Shown here: positions 44,892 to 56,231 of the stretch, one piece after another
Numbering within the stretch: the stretch's first letter is position 1
Layout: each line of letters starts with the position of its first letter
Origin: Archivesica marissinica
Lineage: Eukaryota; Mollusca; Bivalvia; Venerida; Vesicomyidae
Reading direction: 5' to 3'
Assembly: GCA_014843695.1 (NCBI GenBank)
Contig: CM026400.1
Location: 29,579,563-29,643,562, forward strand
DNA: 64,000 bases
Made by a program: the position numbers and the translations under genes
Notes under the pieces: model-generated
Told to the model about the DNA's origin: nothing
The model's database searches: none
The model's input: the letters and a program-made list of their open reading frames with translations, nothing else

Positions 44892-46918
44892 TTAACCCTT
44901 TCAACACCACATACCTCTAAATAGGCTTACAAAAAAGTGTAGATCTGGATCTGCACCTTTTGCCAGTAATATTACTATTTTTAGACAAAATTACCCATTT
45001 TGATAAATGAACTGGTCCAAATGTCATTTTTTTATTAATTTATTGGCCTAAAAATATCATGGACCAGTTCACATCAGTTACTTGGTGTAGAATGCACCAG
45101 TCCACATCAGTTACTTGGTGTAGAATGCACCAGTCCACATCAGTTACTTGGTGTAGAATGCACCAGTCCACAACAATTACTTGGTGTAGAATGCACCAGT
45201 CCACATCAGTTATTTGGTGTAGAATGCACCAGTCCACAACAATTACTTGGTGTAGAATGCACCAGTCCACAACAATTACTTGGTGTAGAATGCACCAGTC
45301 CACAACAATTACTTGGTGTAGAATGCACCAGTCTACATCAGTTACTTGGTGTAGAATGCACCAGTCCACAACAATTACTTGGTGTAGAATGCACCAGTCC
45401 ACATCAGTTACTTGATGTAGAATACACCAGTCTACATCAGTTACTTGGTGTAGAATGCACCAGTCCACAACAATTACTTGGTGTAGAATGCACCAGTCTA
45501 CATCAGTTACTTGGTGTAGAATGCACCAGTCCACATCAGTTACTTGGTGTAGAATGCACCAGTCTATATCAGTTACTTGGTGTAGAATGCACCAGTCCAC
45601 AACAATTACTTGGTGTAGAATGCACCATTCCACATCAGTTACTTGGTGTAGAATGCACCAGTCCACACCAGTTACTTGGTGTAGAATGCACCAGTCTACA
45701 TCAGTTACTTGGTGTAGAATGCACCAGTCTACATCAGTTACTTGGTGTAGAATGCACCAGTCTACATCAGTTACTTGGTGTAGAATGCACCAGTCTACAT
45801 CAGTTACTTGGTGTAGAATGCACCAGTCCACAACAATTACTTGGTGTAGAATGCACCAGTCTACATCAGTTACTTGGTGTAGAATGCACCAGTCTACATC
45901 ATTTACTTGGTGTAGAATGCACCAGTCTACATCAGTTACTTGGTGTAGAATGCACCAGTCTACATCAGTTACTTGGTGTAGAATGCACCAGTCTACATCA
46001 GTTACTTGGTGTAGAATGCACCAGTCCACAACAATTACTTGGTGTAGAATGCACCAGTCTACATCAGTTACTTGGTGTAGAATGCACCAGTCCACAACAG
46101 TTACTTGGTGTAGAATGCACCAGTCTACATCAGTTACTTGGTGTAGAATGCACCAGTCTACATCAGTTACTTGGTGTAGAATGCACCAGTCTACATCAGT
46201 TACTTGGTGTAGAATGCACCAGTCCACAACAACAATTACTTGGTGTAGAATGCACCAGTCTACACCAGTTACTTGGTGTAGAAAGCACCAGTCTACATCA
46301 TTTACTTGGTGTAGAATGCACCAGTCTACATCAGTTACTTGGTGTAGAAAGCACCAGTCTACATCAGTTTCTTGGTGTAGAATGCACCAGTCTACATCAG
46401 TTACTTGGTGTAGAATGCACCAGTCTACATCAGTTACTTGGTGTAGAATGCACCAGTCTACATCAGTTACTTTGTGTAGAATGCACCAGTCTACATCAGT
46501 TACTTGGTGTAGAATGCACCAGTCTACATCAGTTACTTGGTGTAGAATGCACCAGTCTACATCAGTTACTTGGTGTAGAATGCACCAGTCTACATCAGTT
46601 ACTTGGTGTAGAATGCACCAGTCTACATCAGTTACTTGGTGTAGAATGCACCAGTCTACATCAGTTACTTGGTGTAGAATGCACCAGTCTACATCAGTTA
46701 CTTGGTGTAGAATGCACCAGTCTACATCAGTTACTTGGTGTAGAATGCACCAGTCTACATCAGTTACTTGGTGTAGAATGCACCAGTCTACATCAGTTAC
46801 TTGGTGTAGAATGCACCAGTCTACATCAGTTACTTGGTGTAGAATGCACCAGTCTACATCAGTTACTTGGTGTAGAATGCACCAGTCTACATCAGTTACT
46901 TGGTGTAGAAAGGGTTAA
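44892..46918 (+). mobile_element. M1 MITE with a 33-bp minisatellite grown from its right end
   Basis: Left end TTAACCCTTTCAACACCACA at 44892, canonical interior to ATATCATGGACCAGTTCACA at about 45055, right end TAGAAAGGGTTAA at 46918. Where short copies have one GTCAGTTACTTGGTGTTGAA, this one has about 56 units. Confidence 0.88.
45062..46910. repeat. 33-bp x about 56 minisatellite inside M1
   Basis: Unit ACCAGTCTACATCAGTTACT plus TGGTGTAGAATGC; variants CCACAACAATT at the left, homogeneous CTACATCAG at the right. Eleven codons per unit, open on both strands. Confidence 0.95.
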
Positions 46919-47046
46919 CCGGTGTTTGCTACCTCCCTTTATTTGTTTGTTGGTTTATCTGTTTGTGGGATTACGCAAAAAAGATACAGATGTATATTCA
47001 TTAGATTTGGTAAAAGGGTTGACCTCTGGTCAAGAATGAACCAATT
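46919..47046. repeat. Sequence shared with 52059-52178
   Basis: GGTGTTTGCTACCTCCCTTT, ATTTGTTTGTTGGTTTATCT, ATTACGCAAAA, GGTTGACCTCTGGTCAAGAA; the same order occurs after the other M1 copy at about 52059. Confidence 0.8.
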
Positions 47047-47321
47047 AGAATTAGCTCCCTGATTGGTTGAGAGTTTGGACATTTAGGAAACAATAAGATA
47101 CTGACTTGTGAATGTTTCTGATTCAGCTTAATTTTCACAAGCGTTTGTATGTACAGTGTATGTGTTTTATTTTTTGTACCAAGTTTGATGAGTTTAAGGT
47201 TGTATTGTAACTGGTTTATGAGATGCAATGCAATAATTATTCATGTAGGGATAGGATACAGGTTTTCATTTTACATTTAGTATCATTAACAACTTTAATT
47301 ATGTTGGTGTTTTTAGATGAG

Positions 47322-47553
47322 CAGGGTTCCCTCTGTCTGAATGTTTGTCTGCGCCACTTCTGTCACCAATTGAAAAACACTAGAGCCAATTAAAAAAAAA
47401 AACGGAGCCAACTGAGAGCCATATATAGTTCACAAATATTAATTGACGCCATGTGTTTTTAAAAAAGCTGCGCCAAATATTTTCTCCAATTCACAAAATT
47501 TAGCGCCAATATTAGTTTTTTGGCGCCATTGGCGACCGACAGTGGGAACCCTG
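47322..47553. mobile_element. Short inverted-repeat element, CAGGG ends (hAT-like MITE?)
   Basis: CAGGGTTCCCTCTGTC at the left pairs with GACAGTGGGAACCCTG at the right. ATGAG flanks both ends. The interior has several AATTGGCGCCA-like palindromic bits. Superfamily is inference from the CAGGG end only. Confidence 0.65.
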
Positions 47554-48263
47554 ATGAGCACACATACATTTAGAAACACAGTTTTTGTTCATCCCCCTCC
47601 AATGAAAACTGCTATGACAAATTTCATTTCTTATAGTTAGTTATATTTACTCTTTCACATGTAATATTTTAGCTTGCTCAATAATACGTAGTTGTGAACG
47701 TATAAACCTCGAAAATAATGTACTTGCTTTATTGTTTTTTATAAATGTCGAAAATGTGCTTTATTGTTTTTATTTATAAATGTCGAAAATGTGCTTTATT
47801 GTTTTTTTTATAAATTTCGAAAATGTGCTTTATTGTTTTTTTTATAAATGTCAAAAATTGGTCATTTTTCATTATATATCTCGGAAATGATGCAATTGTC
47901 TTCATTATTGACGCTATAATTCTAAGAAAAACTACGTAATTACCTATCAGTGTCAACCATTACCGAGGTATAGCAGTGGACATTCAAATGTCAGAATGTA
48001 AGCTTTCCACGGACAATGTTCAGTAAATTGCACATGTCACACATGTAAAATATTCATGGCCCAAATATCATGACCGGGGGGGGTGGTGGGGGGGTTTAAG
48101 CCTGCTACATCTCTGCGCAACTTGTTTATTGGAGGGTTTATTACAATTTCATTGGATTAGAGCAATTCTTTGATAATGAGGAAATAGTCCTTTTATTGAA
48201 TATCTGAACGTAGGATTAACAACTGCGATGTTTAATGAACAGTTTTGCTGGTTTTTATTATTA
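47554..48263. other. Unassigned AT-rich sequence with a small array
   Basis: Four about 31-bp units with GTCGAAAATGTGCTTTATTG lie at 47742-47860. A G-run (GGGGGGGTGGTGGGGGGG type) lies at 48076-48092. No gene seen. Confidence 0.45.
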
Positions 48264-48850
48264 CCTCCCTTGGCAGATAAAGTCTGAAAATCATGAAATG
48301 TATATTGTTCCTTTTAGTTGGAATCCTTTGTTTTTACTGTTGTTCAGTAACCAGATGTTGCGGTAGGATAAACGTAATTTGATCAAAATCATGTTAATTA
48401 ATCGATAAAAAAGTTTTACAGTAAAGTATCCATTTGTAAGATATGTCAAGACTTATAATTTAATAATTATAATTGGAAGTCGTGATAGCGCAGTGGATGC
48501 GCGTTCGCTTCAGGTGCGAAAGGTCCAGAGTTCGAGCCCCACTGGAGCCGTTACGATTGTGCCCTTAGGCAAGGCATTTAAATTCCACGTTGCCTCTTCT
48601 CTCTCCCTCGTGGCAATGGATTCCATCAGGAATGAGGTCTCGAGAGTGATTTATATAAGTTGAAATAACTTGTTTCGCAATCGAGCTAAAATAAATTTGT
48701 ATAAACTAATTATAAGATGAGAAAACGGATGAAATTTGATATGATATGGTGTAAAGGAAACAATGCTAAAAACAGAGGAATCCAATTCAAAGACCTATCC
48801 TCCTTAAAGAGAGTATTCAAAGAGCAGTAATGTCTCGTTGCATTCCGTGA
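48264..48850. repeat. Dispersed element or duplication shared with 59303-59520
   Basis: ATTACCTCCCTTGGCAGATA, TTGGAATCCTTTGTTTTTAC, AACCAGATGTTGCG and AATCATGTTA occur in order at both places. SINE S1 interrupts this copy at 48475. Confidence 0.75.
48475..48708 (+). mobile_element. SINE S1, full-length
   Basis: A box GATAGCGCAGTGG, B box GTCCAGAGTTCGAGCCCC, tail GAGCTAAAATAAATTTGTAT. TAATTATAA flanks both sides (target duplication). Confidence 0.88.
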
Positions 48851-49057
48851 ATTCCGTAGATTTGCGACGTCTACAATGTTGCTCGTTGGAAAATGATACT
48901 GCAACTGTGAATCATAATGTTCTGGATGCTATCGGTGAAAGTAAACTGTCAAATGTGTCGTGCAATTTCGATAGAATTGTGTTGTAGCGGCCCTAATGAA
49001 ACTGCATGACATATTTGACTATATTTTCAATGCGTTGTAATGACAATAATCAAATTG

Positions 49058-49308
49058 CAGGGATCAGTTTAGAGGGCGATGTGGGCGAAATTGTCGCTAA
49101 TTGCCACTTCTCCCTAAAAAAAAAAAAAAAAAAAAAGTAAGATACACTGGCCCATTATAAAGCACTCCTTCTATTCAACTGTTGTATTTAATGGTTGTAC
49201 TGTGCATTTTAACCCTATTTTGCAGAAGTATATTAAAGAACACCATTTAAGGAAGCGATCACACGCTTTCTCACTTCTCCCAAAAATTCTGACCTAGAAT
49301 GAACCCTG
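49058..49308. mobile_element. Short element with CAGGG...CCCTG ends and AAATTG flanks
   Basis: CAGGGATCAGTTTAGA at the left, CTAGAATGAACCCTG at the right; AAATTG on both sides (49052-49057, 49309-49314). Contains a long A run. Same end type as 47322-47553. Confidence 0.6.
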
Positions 49309-49549
49309 AAATTGCATTACGTATTTCCAGTTAGAAATAAGAAAATCACATTAATGTATTGTCGTCTGCTACAATTATTTGAACTATTTATAGCCTTTAT
49401 TTTACCCAGCATGCAAAGAGTTAACGAAAATGTATTTCACCATTATCTTTATCATATATATATATTTTTATATAGAAACTTGTGATATTACATAAATTGG
49501 TTATTTAGCATTATTAGTTTCAACAATATTTATTTCCTTGAATATACAT

Positions 49550-49755
49550 TATACAAATTTATTTTAGCTCGATTGTGAAACAAGTTATTACAACTTATAT
49601 TTATCACTCTCGAGACCTCATTCCTGATGGAATCCATCGCCACGAGGGAGAGAAGAAGCAATGTGGAATTTAAATGCCTTGCCTAAGGGCACAATCGTAA
49701 CGGCTCCAGCGGGGCTCGAACTCCAGACCTTTCGCACCTGAAGCGAACGAATGTA
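49550..49755 (-). mobile_element. SINE S1 with 12-bp target duplication
   Basis: Reverse copy from ATACAAATTTATTTTAGCTC to CCTTTCGCACCTGAAGCG. TTGAATATACAT occurs at 49538-49549 and 49756-49767. Confidence 0.88.
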
Positions 49756-49957
49756 TTGAATATACATAGTCTAGTATACATAATATGTACATACATGTAG
49801 GATTGAGGAGAAAGCAACTTGCTTATATAGTTACCTCTTTCCTAACATTATTAATACAAGTGTATTAATAAAGTATTTTATTGCGCGATTTATGTCGCCT
49901 GCATAATGCTCAGTCAAGGTATTGGTGTATGTGGGTTATTCAGTCTTCTATAAAAGT

Positions 49958-50209
49958 GGAAGTCGTGATGGCGCAGTGGTAGCGTGTTCGCTTCAAGTGC
50001 GAAAGGCCCAGAGTTCGCATCCAGCTGTAGCCGTTACAATTGTGCCCTTAGGCAAGGCATTTAAATTCCACATCGCCTCATCTATCTCCCTCGTGGCGAT
50101 GGATTCCATCAGGAACACTGTCTCGAGAATGATTAATATAAGTTTAAAAACTCTAAAGTGATTAATATATGTTGTAGGAACTTGTTTCGCAATCGAGCTA
50201 AAATAATTT
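49958..50209 (+). mobile_element. SINE S1 with a small internal tail duplication
   Basis: GGAAGTCGTGATGGCGCAGT, GGCCCAGAGTTCGCATCC (B box drifted), tail with GATTAATATAAGTTTAAAAA then GATTAATATATGTTGTAGGA. Confidence 0.82.
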
Positions 50210-50325
50210 AAAAAAATATTTTAATTAAAAATATCCAGTCTTATTAATCAAATATCTTATCCAAGTCAACTATATATGAAGTATATAGTGGATATGTTTC
50301 TATACACTGCTGCGGGTAGCAGATC

Positions 50326-50573
50326 AGTGGTCCAGTGGTTAACACGTTGGGCTTGCAGTCCAGGGGTCGCAGGTTTGATCTCCCTGCTATTCCAGACTAA
50401 AATGACTCGTGTCATAGTCTTTCGGGTGAGACTTTAAACGGGTGTTGTGTTGGTGCTGCTTTACACTGTGTACGGAAAAGAACCAGAGGAGACTCTCGAA
50501 TGGGCATCATTGCACTATTCTCATGTCGCTCATATGGGTAACTGGTAGCGATGATAAATAAACGTAAAACACA
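50326..50573 (+). mobile_element. SINE S2, diverged copy
   Basis: TGGTCCAGTGGTTAACACGT (A box), GTCGCAGGTTTGATCTCCC (B box), GTGAGACTTTAAACGGGTGT, ATGTCGCTCATATGGGTAAC, tail GATGATAAATAAACGTAAAA. Confidence 0.82.
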
Positions 50574-50699
50574 CTTCTATATTTTATAAGTACACCGTCC
50601 ATGCTCGCCTATATGACAAGTTTTTTAACACCAGATTATGCCCTGAAAGTGGCCTCCCGTCTTGCAGATATAAACGATTGCTAACCAAAAATTAAAAAA

Positions 50700-50903
50700 A
50701 CAATCAAACTTACTCGAAAGACCAGGTCTATTAAGAGACCACTTGTATTAAGAGACCATTTGTATTAAGAGACCACTTGTATATAGAGAACACTTGTGTT
50801 AGAGGTCACTTGTATTAAGTAAGAGAACACTTGTACCATTCCTGCTTAGAGACCGCAGTTTGTGCTCTTTGGTGGTCTCTTAATACAAGTTTGACTGTAC
50901 ATT
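50700..50903. mobile_element. Tc1/mariner-like MITE relic with short array
   Basis: GACCAGGTCTATTAAGAGAC units (about 19 bp, four to five copies), closing with TCTTAATACAAGTTTGACTG then TACA, the end type seen at 60007-60239. Confidence 0.55.
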
Positions 50904-50984
50904 AAAAAAACTTGATTTGCGTACTGCAAAACTTGAGTAATGCTAGTTTTATAATGAATACTATTGTATGATAGCATACATGTT

Positions 50985-51372
50985 TTGGAAGGTGGCAGTG
51001 AGTTTGGAAGGTGGCAGCGAGTTTGGAAGGTGGTAGCGAGTTTGGAAGGTGGTAGCGAGTTTGGAAGGTGGCAGCGAGTTTGGAAGGTGGTAGCGAGTTT
51101 GGAAGGTGGCAGCGAGTTTGGAAGGTGGCAGCGAGTTTGGAAGGTGGCAGCAAGTTTGGAAGGTGGTAGTGAGTTTGGAAGATGGCAGCGAGTTTGGAAG
51201 GTTGGCAGCGAGTGGAAGGTTGTAGCGAGTTTGACAGGTGGTAGCGAGTTTGGAAGGTGGTAGCGAGTTTGGAAGGTGGCGGCGAGTTTGGAAGGTGGTA
51301 GCGAGTTTGGAAGGTGGTAGCGAGTTTGGAAGGTGGTAGCGAGTTTGGAAGGTGGTAGCGAGTTTGACAGGT
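50985..51372. repeat. 19-bp GGAAGGTGGTAGCGAGTTT array
   Basis: About 20 units GGAAGGTGG(T/C)AGCGAGTTT; ends beside an M1 element. Confidence 0.93.
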
Positions 51373-51386
51373 ACAACAATAATGGC

Positions 51387-52058
51387 TTAACCCTTTCAAC
51401 ACTACAGACCTCTAAATGGGCTTGCAAAAAGTGTAGATCCAGATGAGCCGGCTCGTGATAATCAGGATCTGCACTTTTTGCCAGAATATTAGGATGAGCC
51501 CGCTCGTGACGATCAGGAACAGGATCTGTACTTTTTGCCAGTAATATTATCCGGATGAGCCGGCTCGCGACAATCAGGAACAGGATCTGCACTTTTTGCC
51601 AGTAATATTAACTGGATGAGCCAGCTCGTAGTGATCAGGTACAGGATCTGCACTTTTTGCCAGTAATATTATCTGGATGAGCCGGCTCGTGACAATAAGG
51701 AACAGAATATGCACTTGCTCGTAACGATCAGGAACAGGATCTGCACTTTTTGCCAGTAATGCACTTTTTGCCAGTAATATTATCCGGATGAGCCGGCTTG
51801 TGACAATCACTTTTTGCCAGTAATATTATCCGGATGAGCCGGCTTGTGACAATCCGGAACAGGATCTGCACTTTTTGCCAGTAATATTATCCGGATGAGC
51901 CGGCTTGTGAAATCAGGAACAGGATCTGCACTTTTTGCCAGTAATATTACTATTTTTAGACAAAATTACCCATTTTGTTAAATGAACTGGTCCAGATACA
52001 ATTTTCTTATTCATTTATTGGTCTAAACATATCGAGCACCAGTCCATGTCAGTTACCT
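51387..52058 (+). mobile_element. M1 MITE with interior segment amplified
   Basis: TTAACCCTTTCAACACTACA at 51387. GATGAGCCGGCTCGTGA plus CAGGATCTGCACTTTTTGCC and AGTAATATTATCC is repeated about seven times with deletions, then the single interior to CACCAGTCCATGTCAGTTAC. The right end is lost at the junction with the 52059 segment. Confidence 0.82.
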
Positions 52059-52178
52059 GGTGTTTGCTACCTCTGTTTATTTGTTTGTTGGTTTATGTTT
52101 GCGGAATTACGCAAAAAGATGCAGATGGATATTCATTAAATTTGGTAAAAGGGTTGGCCTCTGGTCAAGAATGAACCC
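52059..52178. repeat. Partner of the 46919-47046 segment
   Basis: GGTGTTTGCTACCTCTGTTT, ATTTGTTTGTTGGTTTATG, GGTTGGCCTCTGGTCAAGAA; same position relative to M1 as at 46919. Confidence 0.8.
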
Positions 52179-52782
52179 ATTAGATTTGATTGTGATCCAT
52201 ATATGGATCCAGGACTTAAAAAGTTTTCTTCACCATAGCAACACCATAGTAAGATGGACATTTAGCATGGCTGAGGTTTTCAGAGGTCGAATAAAGAGAA
52301 AAAGTACTTTTTTTAAAGAAAATGTTTTCAACGCTTCCTGCGTAGACCGAGTGTATTGTGATTCTTCCAGCATGCCCTGCGAGAAGCACGCTTGGTGTTG
52401 TTGAACAGGTGACCCTTTCCAAGACCGCGAGATGATTTTCAAGCGGAAGTGAGACCACGTGTTTCCCTAAATCTCTAAATCTCCCAACACACATAACATC
52501 AAACAAACGTAATATAGCTTACATAGGCATTTATTATAGTGTATATTATATAGCTTACATAGGCATTTATTATAGTGTATATTATAATCAATGAATGCAA
52601 TTAAAACAGCACGTGCTCAGCATGAAAAGTGTTCATACATAATGCCATGCAATAAGGTTCTCCATGTCTAACTATCGTGGAAGTCGTGCGAGCGCAGTAT
52701 AACGTGAATACTGAACAAATTTGGTAACATTCACGAGTATATAATAAATTATAGAAAATAATAATGATCTGGCAGTATATGT
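52179..52782. other. Unassigned sequence
   Basis: Contains overlapping ORFs up to about 115 codons on both strands without family resemblance, and a doubled 45-bp stretch TATAGCTTACATAGGCATTT at 52513 and 52550. No gene called. Confidence 0.45.
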
Positions 52783-53736
52783 CTAAATCTGTACTAGTAA
52801 TATAATAATTAATTGAATCCAGGACTATGTCTAAATCTGTACTAGTCATATAATAATTAATTGAATCCACGACTATGTCTAAATCTGTACTAGTCATATA
52901 ATAATTAATTGAATCCAGAACTAAATCTGTACTAGTCATATAATAATTAATTGAATCCACGACTATGTCTAAATCTGTACTGTACTAGTCATATAATAAT
53001 TAATTGAATCCAGAACTAAATCTGTACTAGTCATATAATAATTAATTGAATCCACGACTATGTCTAAATCTGTACTGTACTAGTCATATAATAATTAATT
53101 GAATCCAGAACTAAATCTGTACTAGTCATATAATAATTAATTGAATCCACGACTATGTCTAAATCTGTACTGTACTAGTCATATAATAATTAATTGAATC
53201 CAGAACTAAATCTGTACTAGTCATATAATAATTAATTGAATTCAGGACTATGTCTAAATCTGTACTAGTCATATAATAATTAATTGAATCCAGGACTATG
53301 TATGTCTAAATCTGTACTAGTCATATAATAATTAATTGAATCCCGGACTATGTATGTCTAAATCTGTACTAGTCATATAATAATTAATTGAATCCAGGAC
53401 TATGTATGTCTAAATCTGTACTAGTCATATAATAATTAATTGAATCCAGGACTATGTCTAAATCTGTACTAGTCATATAATAATTAATTGAATCCAGGAA
53501 TATGTCTAAATCTGTACTAGTCATATAATAATTAATTGAATCCAGGGCTATGTCTAAATCTGTACTAGTCATATAATAATTAATTGAATCCAGGGCTATG
53601 TCTAAATCTGTACTAGTCATATAATAATTAATTGAATCCAGGGCTATGTCTAAATATGTACTAGTCATATAATAATTAATTGAATCCAGGGCTATGTCTA
53701 AATCTGTACTAGTCATATAATAATTAATTGAATCCT
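52783..53736. repeat. 48-bp minisatellite
   Basis: Unit AAATCTGTACTAGTCATATA plus ATAATTAATTGAATCCAGGA and CTATGTCT, about 20 copies. A long/short alternation (CTGTACTGTACTAG and AGAACTAAATC) occurs at 52920-53215. Confidence 0.93.
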
Positions 53737-53885
53737 GGCTCCGAGGTTATAAAACTTTTCTCCAATCTCAAAACTCAGTCTCAAGCGTCTGATTGGTTCA
53801 GCTGACAGTAACACTCAAAATCAACCAATCAGATCATTTGAGCTTGAGTTTGAGATCTGAGAAAAGTTTTATAACCATCGGGGCC
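53737..53885. mobile_element. Fold-back MITE inserted at the array end
   Basis: GGCTCCGAGGTTATAAAACT at the left pairs with AGTTTTATAACCATCGGGGC at the right. The interior also pairs partly (CCAATCTCAAACTC against GAGTTTGAGAT). The array unit resumes as AGGACTATGTCTAAA after it. Confidence 0.8.
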
Positions 53886-54699
53886 AGGACTATGTCTAAA
53901 ATGTTTGTTTGATTTTTGGGGTTTAAATTTTTTATAATATGAAATATCTGCAATCAACTTCGATTAATCTTCAAAGTAAATGAGAAATCGTGAAATAATT
54001 TATTTAAATAATTAATCTCCTATAATCAATCTCGAGCAAATACAGCCACCGGACCGGAGGTAAAGTTCGGTTTTGGAGGTATTTTCAGTTTATCGTAAAT
54101 TAACAATGCAACGGTGCAATGCTTAGAAGGAGGCCGAGACATGCTTGGTTAGTAAAGAATTGACTACATATATATTCTATACTACATATATAAGTGTCCA
54201 ATACAATATTCTGAAAATAAATAGCTGAAAGTTGTGATCAAAAAGAATAATCAGTTTCATATTTGATCAAGACTAGTTGTTCTTTGGTTTACAGTTGAAA
54301 ATGCACATATTTAAAAAATAAATAATGTTCAATATTTCTAGAGGTGTTCCGGTTTTGAGGGGTTTCACTGTATAATGATAATGTAATACTGCAGACATTT
54401 TAAAAAATAATATTCAATATGTGGACAACAGGATGTTTGTAAAAAGTAGATAACAATTCAGGACCAAACAATTTGTTTGGTTTGGATGGAAATCCCGTCT
54501 AGAGGGGTTCCCGTTTTGAGGGGTTTCACTGCACATTGAAAATGTAATAGAGACACTGAAGGCAATGCTAAAACCATATAGAAGTCTTGATTTAAAATAG
54601 GAACATTGAAATAGTTTGAGAGGGTCGTAACTAATTTTGTTAAAACACAGTCATTTGCTTCAACAATTCCATGAATTGTATATCGTTTTTAAATTTTTA
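53886..54699. other. Unassigned AT-rich sequence
   Basis: Two similar stretches, AGGGGTTTCACTGTATAATG (54358) and AGGGGTTTCACTGCACATTG (54519), point to an old duplication. No gene or element identified. Confidence 0.45.
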
Positions 54700-54960
54700 T
54701 TTAAGTTTATTTAACGTCGCTACCAGTTTCCCATTTGAGCGACGGGCAGTTTACCTAACACCACCTTTCCTGGGCAGGTTCCAGCGGTTAACCAGTACTC
54801 GATGCACAAACCTCCGTAAGAAACTGCCAACTTTCTCATATAAATGAGACACGGTCTGAGCGGGGCTTGAACCCGTGACCATCAGAGATGATAGGTTACA
54901 GTGGTATACAAGTCAGCGACCTTAACCGCTCAACCACGGAGAACCCGTGACCATCAGAGA
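54700..54960 (-). mobile_element. tRNA-derived SINE, family S7
   Basis: Tail TTAACGTCGCTACCAGTTTC, CCATTTGAGCGACGGG. The reverse-strand head reads GTGGTTGAGCGGTTAAGGTC (A box) and CACGGGTTCAAGCCCCGC (B box). Its head is the seed of the next array. Confidence 0.8.
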
Positions 54961-56231
54961 TGATAGGTTACAGTGGTATACAAGTCAGCGACCTTAACCA
55001 CTCAACCACGGAGAACCCGTGCCCATCAGAGATGATAGGTTACAGTGGTATACAAGTCAGCGACCTTAACCACTCGACCACGGAGAACCCGTGCCCATCA
55101 GAGATGATAGGTTACAGTGGTATACAAGTCAGCGACCTTAACCACTCGACCACGGAAACCCGTGCCCATCAGAGATGATAGGTTACAGTGGTATACAAGT
55201 CAGCGACCTTAACCACTCGACCACGGAGAACCGTGCCCATCAGAGATGATAGGTTACAGTGGTATACAAGTCAGCGACCTTAACCACTCGACCACGGAGA
55301 ACCCGTGCCCATCAGAGATGATAGGTTACAGTGGTATACAAGTCAGCGACCTAACCACTCGACCACGGAGAACCCGTGCCCATCAGAGATGATAGGTTAC
55401 AGTGGTATACAAGTCAGCGACCTTAACCACTCGACCACGGAGAACCGTGCCCATCAGAGATGATAGGTTACAGTGGTATACAAGTCAGCGACCGTAACCA
55501 CTCGACCACGGAGAACCCGTGCCCATCAGAGATGATAGGTTACAGTGGTATACAAGTCAGCGACCTTAACCACTCGACCACGGAGAACCCGTGCCCATCA
55601 GAGATGATAGGTTACAGTGGTATACAAGTCAGCGACCTTAACCACTCGACCACGGAGAACCCGTGCCCATCAGAGATGATAGGTTACAGTGGTATACAAG
55701 TCAGCGACCTTAACCACTCGACCACGGAGAACCCGTGCCCATCAGAGATGATAGGTTACAGTGGTATACAAGTCAGCGACCGTAACCACTCGACCACGGA
55801 GAACCCGTGCCCATCAGAGATGATAGGTTACAGTGGTATACAAGTCAGCGACCTTAACCACTCGACCACGGAGAACCCGTGCCCATCAGAGATGATAGGT
55901 TACAGTGGTATACAAGTCAGCGACCTTAACCACTCGACCACGGAGAACCCGTGCCCATCAGAGATGATAGGTTACAGTGGTATACAAGTCAGCGACCTGA
56001 ACCACTCGACCACGGAGAACCCGTGCCCATCAGAGATGCTAGGTTACAGTGGTATACAAGTCAGCGACCTGAACCACTCGACCACGGAGAACCCGTGCCC
56101 ATCAGAGATGATAGGTTACAGTGGTATACAAGTCAGCGACCTGAACCACTCGACCACGGAGAACCCGTGCCCATCAGAGATGATAGGTTACAGTGGTATA
56201 CAAGTCAGCGACCTGAACCACTCGACCACGG
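54887..56231. repeat. 72-bp x 19 array of a SINE tRNA head
   Basis: Unit GATAGGTTACAGTGGTATAC plus AAGTCAGCGACCTTAACCAC, TCGACCACGGAGAACCCGTG and CCCATCAGAGAT, with 1-bp losses in some units. Each unit keeps the A box (reverse GTGGTCGAGTGGTTAAGG); the B box survives only in the first, outermost copy. Confidence 0.93.

Noticed and set aside
45040..46918. 395- and 487-codon ORFs on opposite strands
   Set aside because: The 33-bp array within the M1 MITE; open on both strands only because the unit lacks stops.
48076..48092. G-rich tract as a G-quadruplex regulatory site
   Set aside because: Only a single run with GTGG breaks; no gene nearby to regulate and no supporting context.
52060..52506. 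114-codon (+) and 96-codon (-) ORFs
   Set aside because: They overlap each other and start in a duplicated non-coding flank; no recognisable motif or splice structure.
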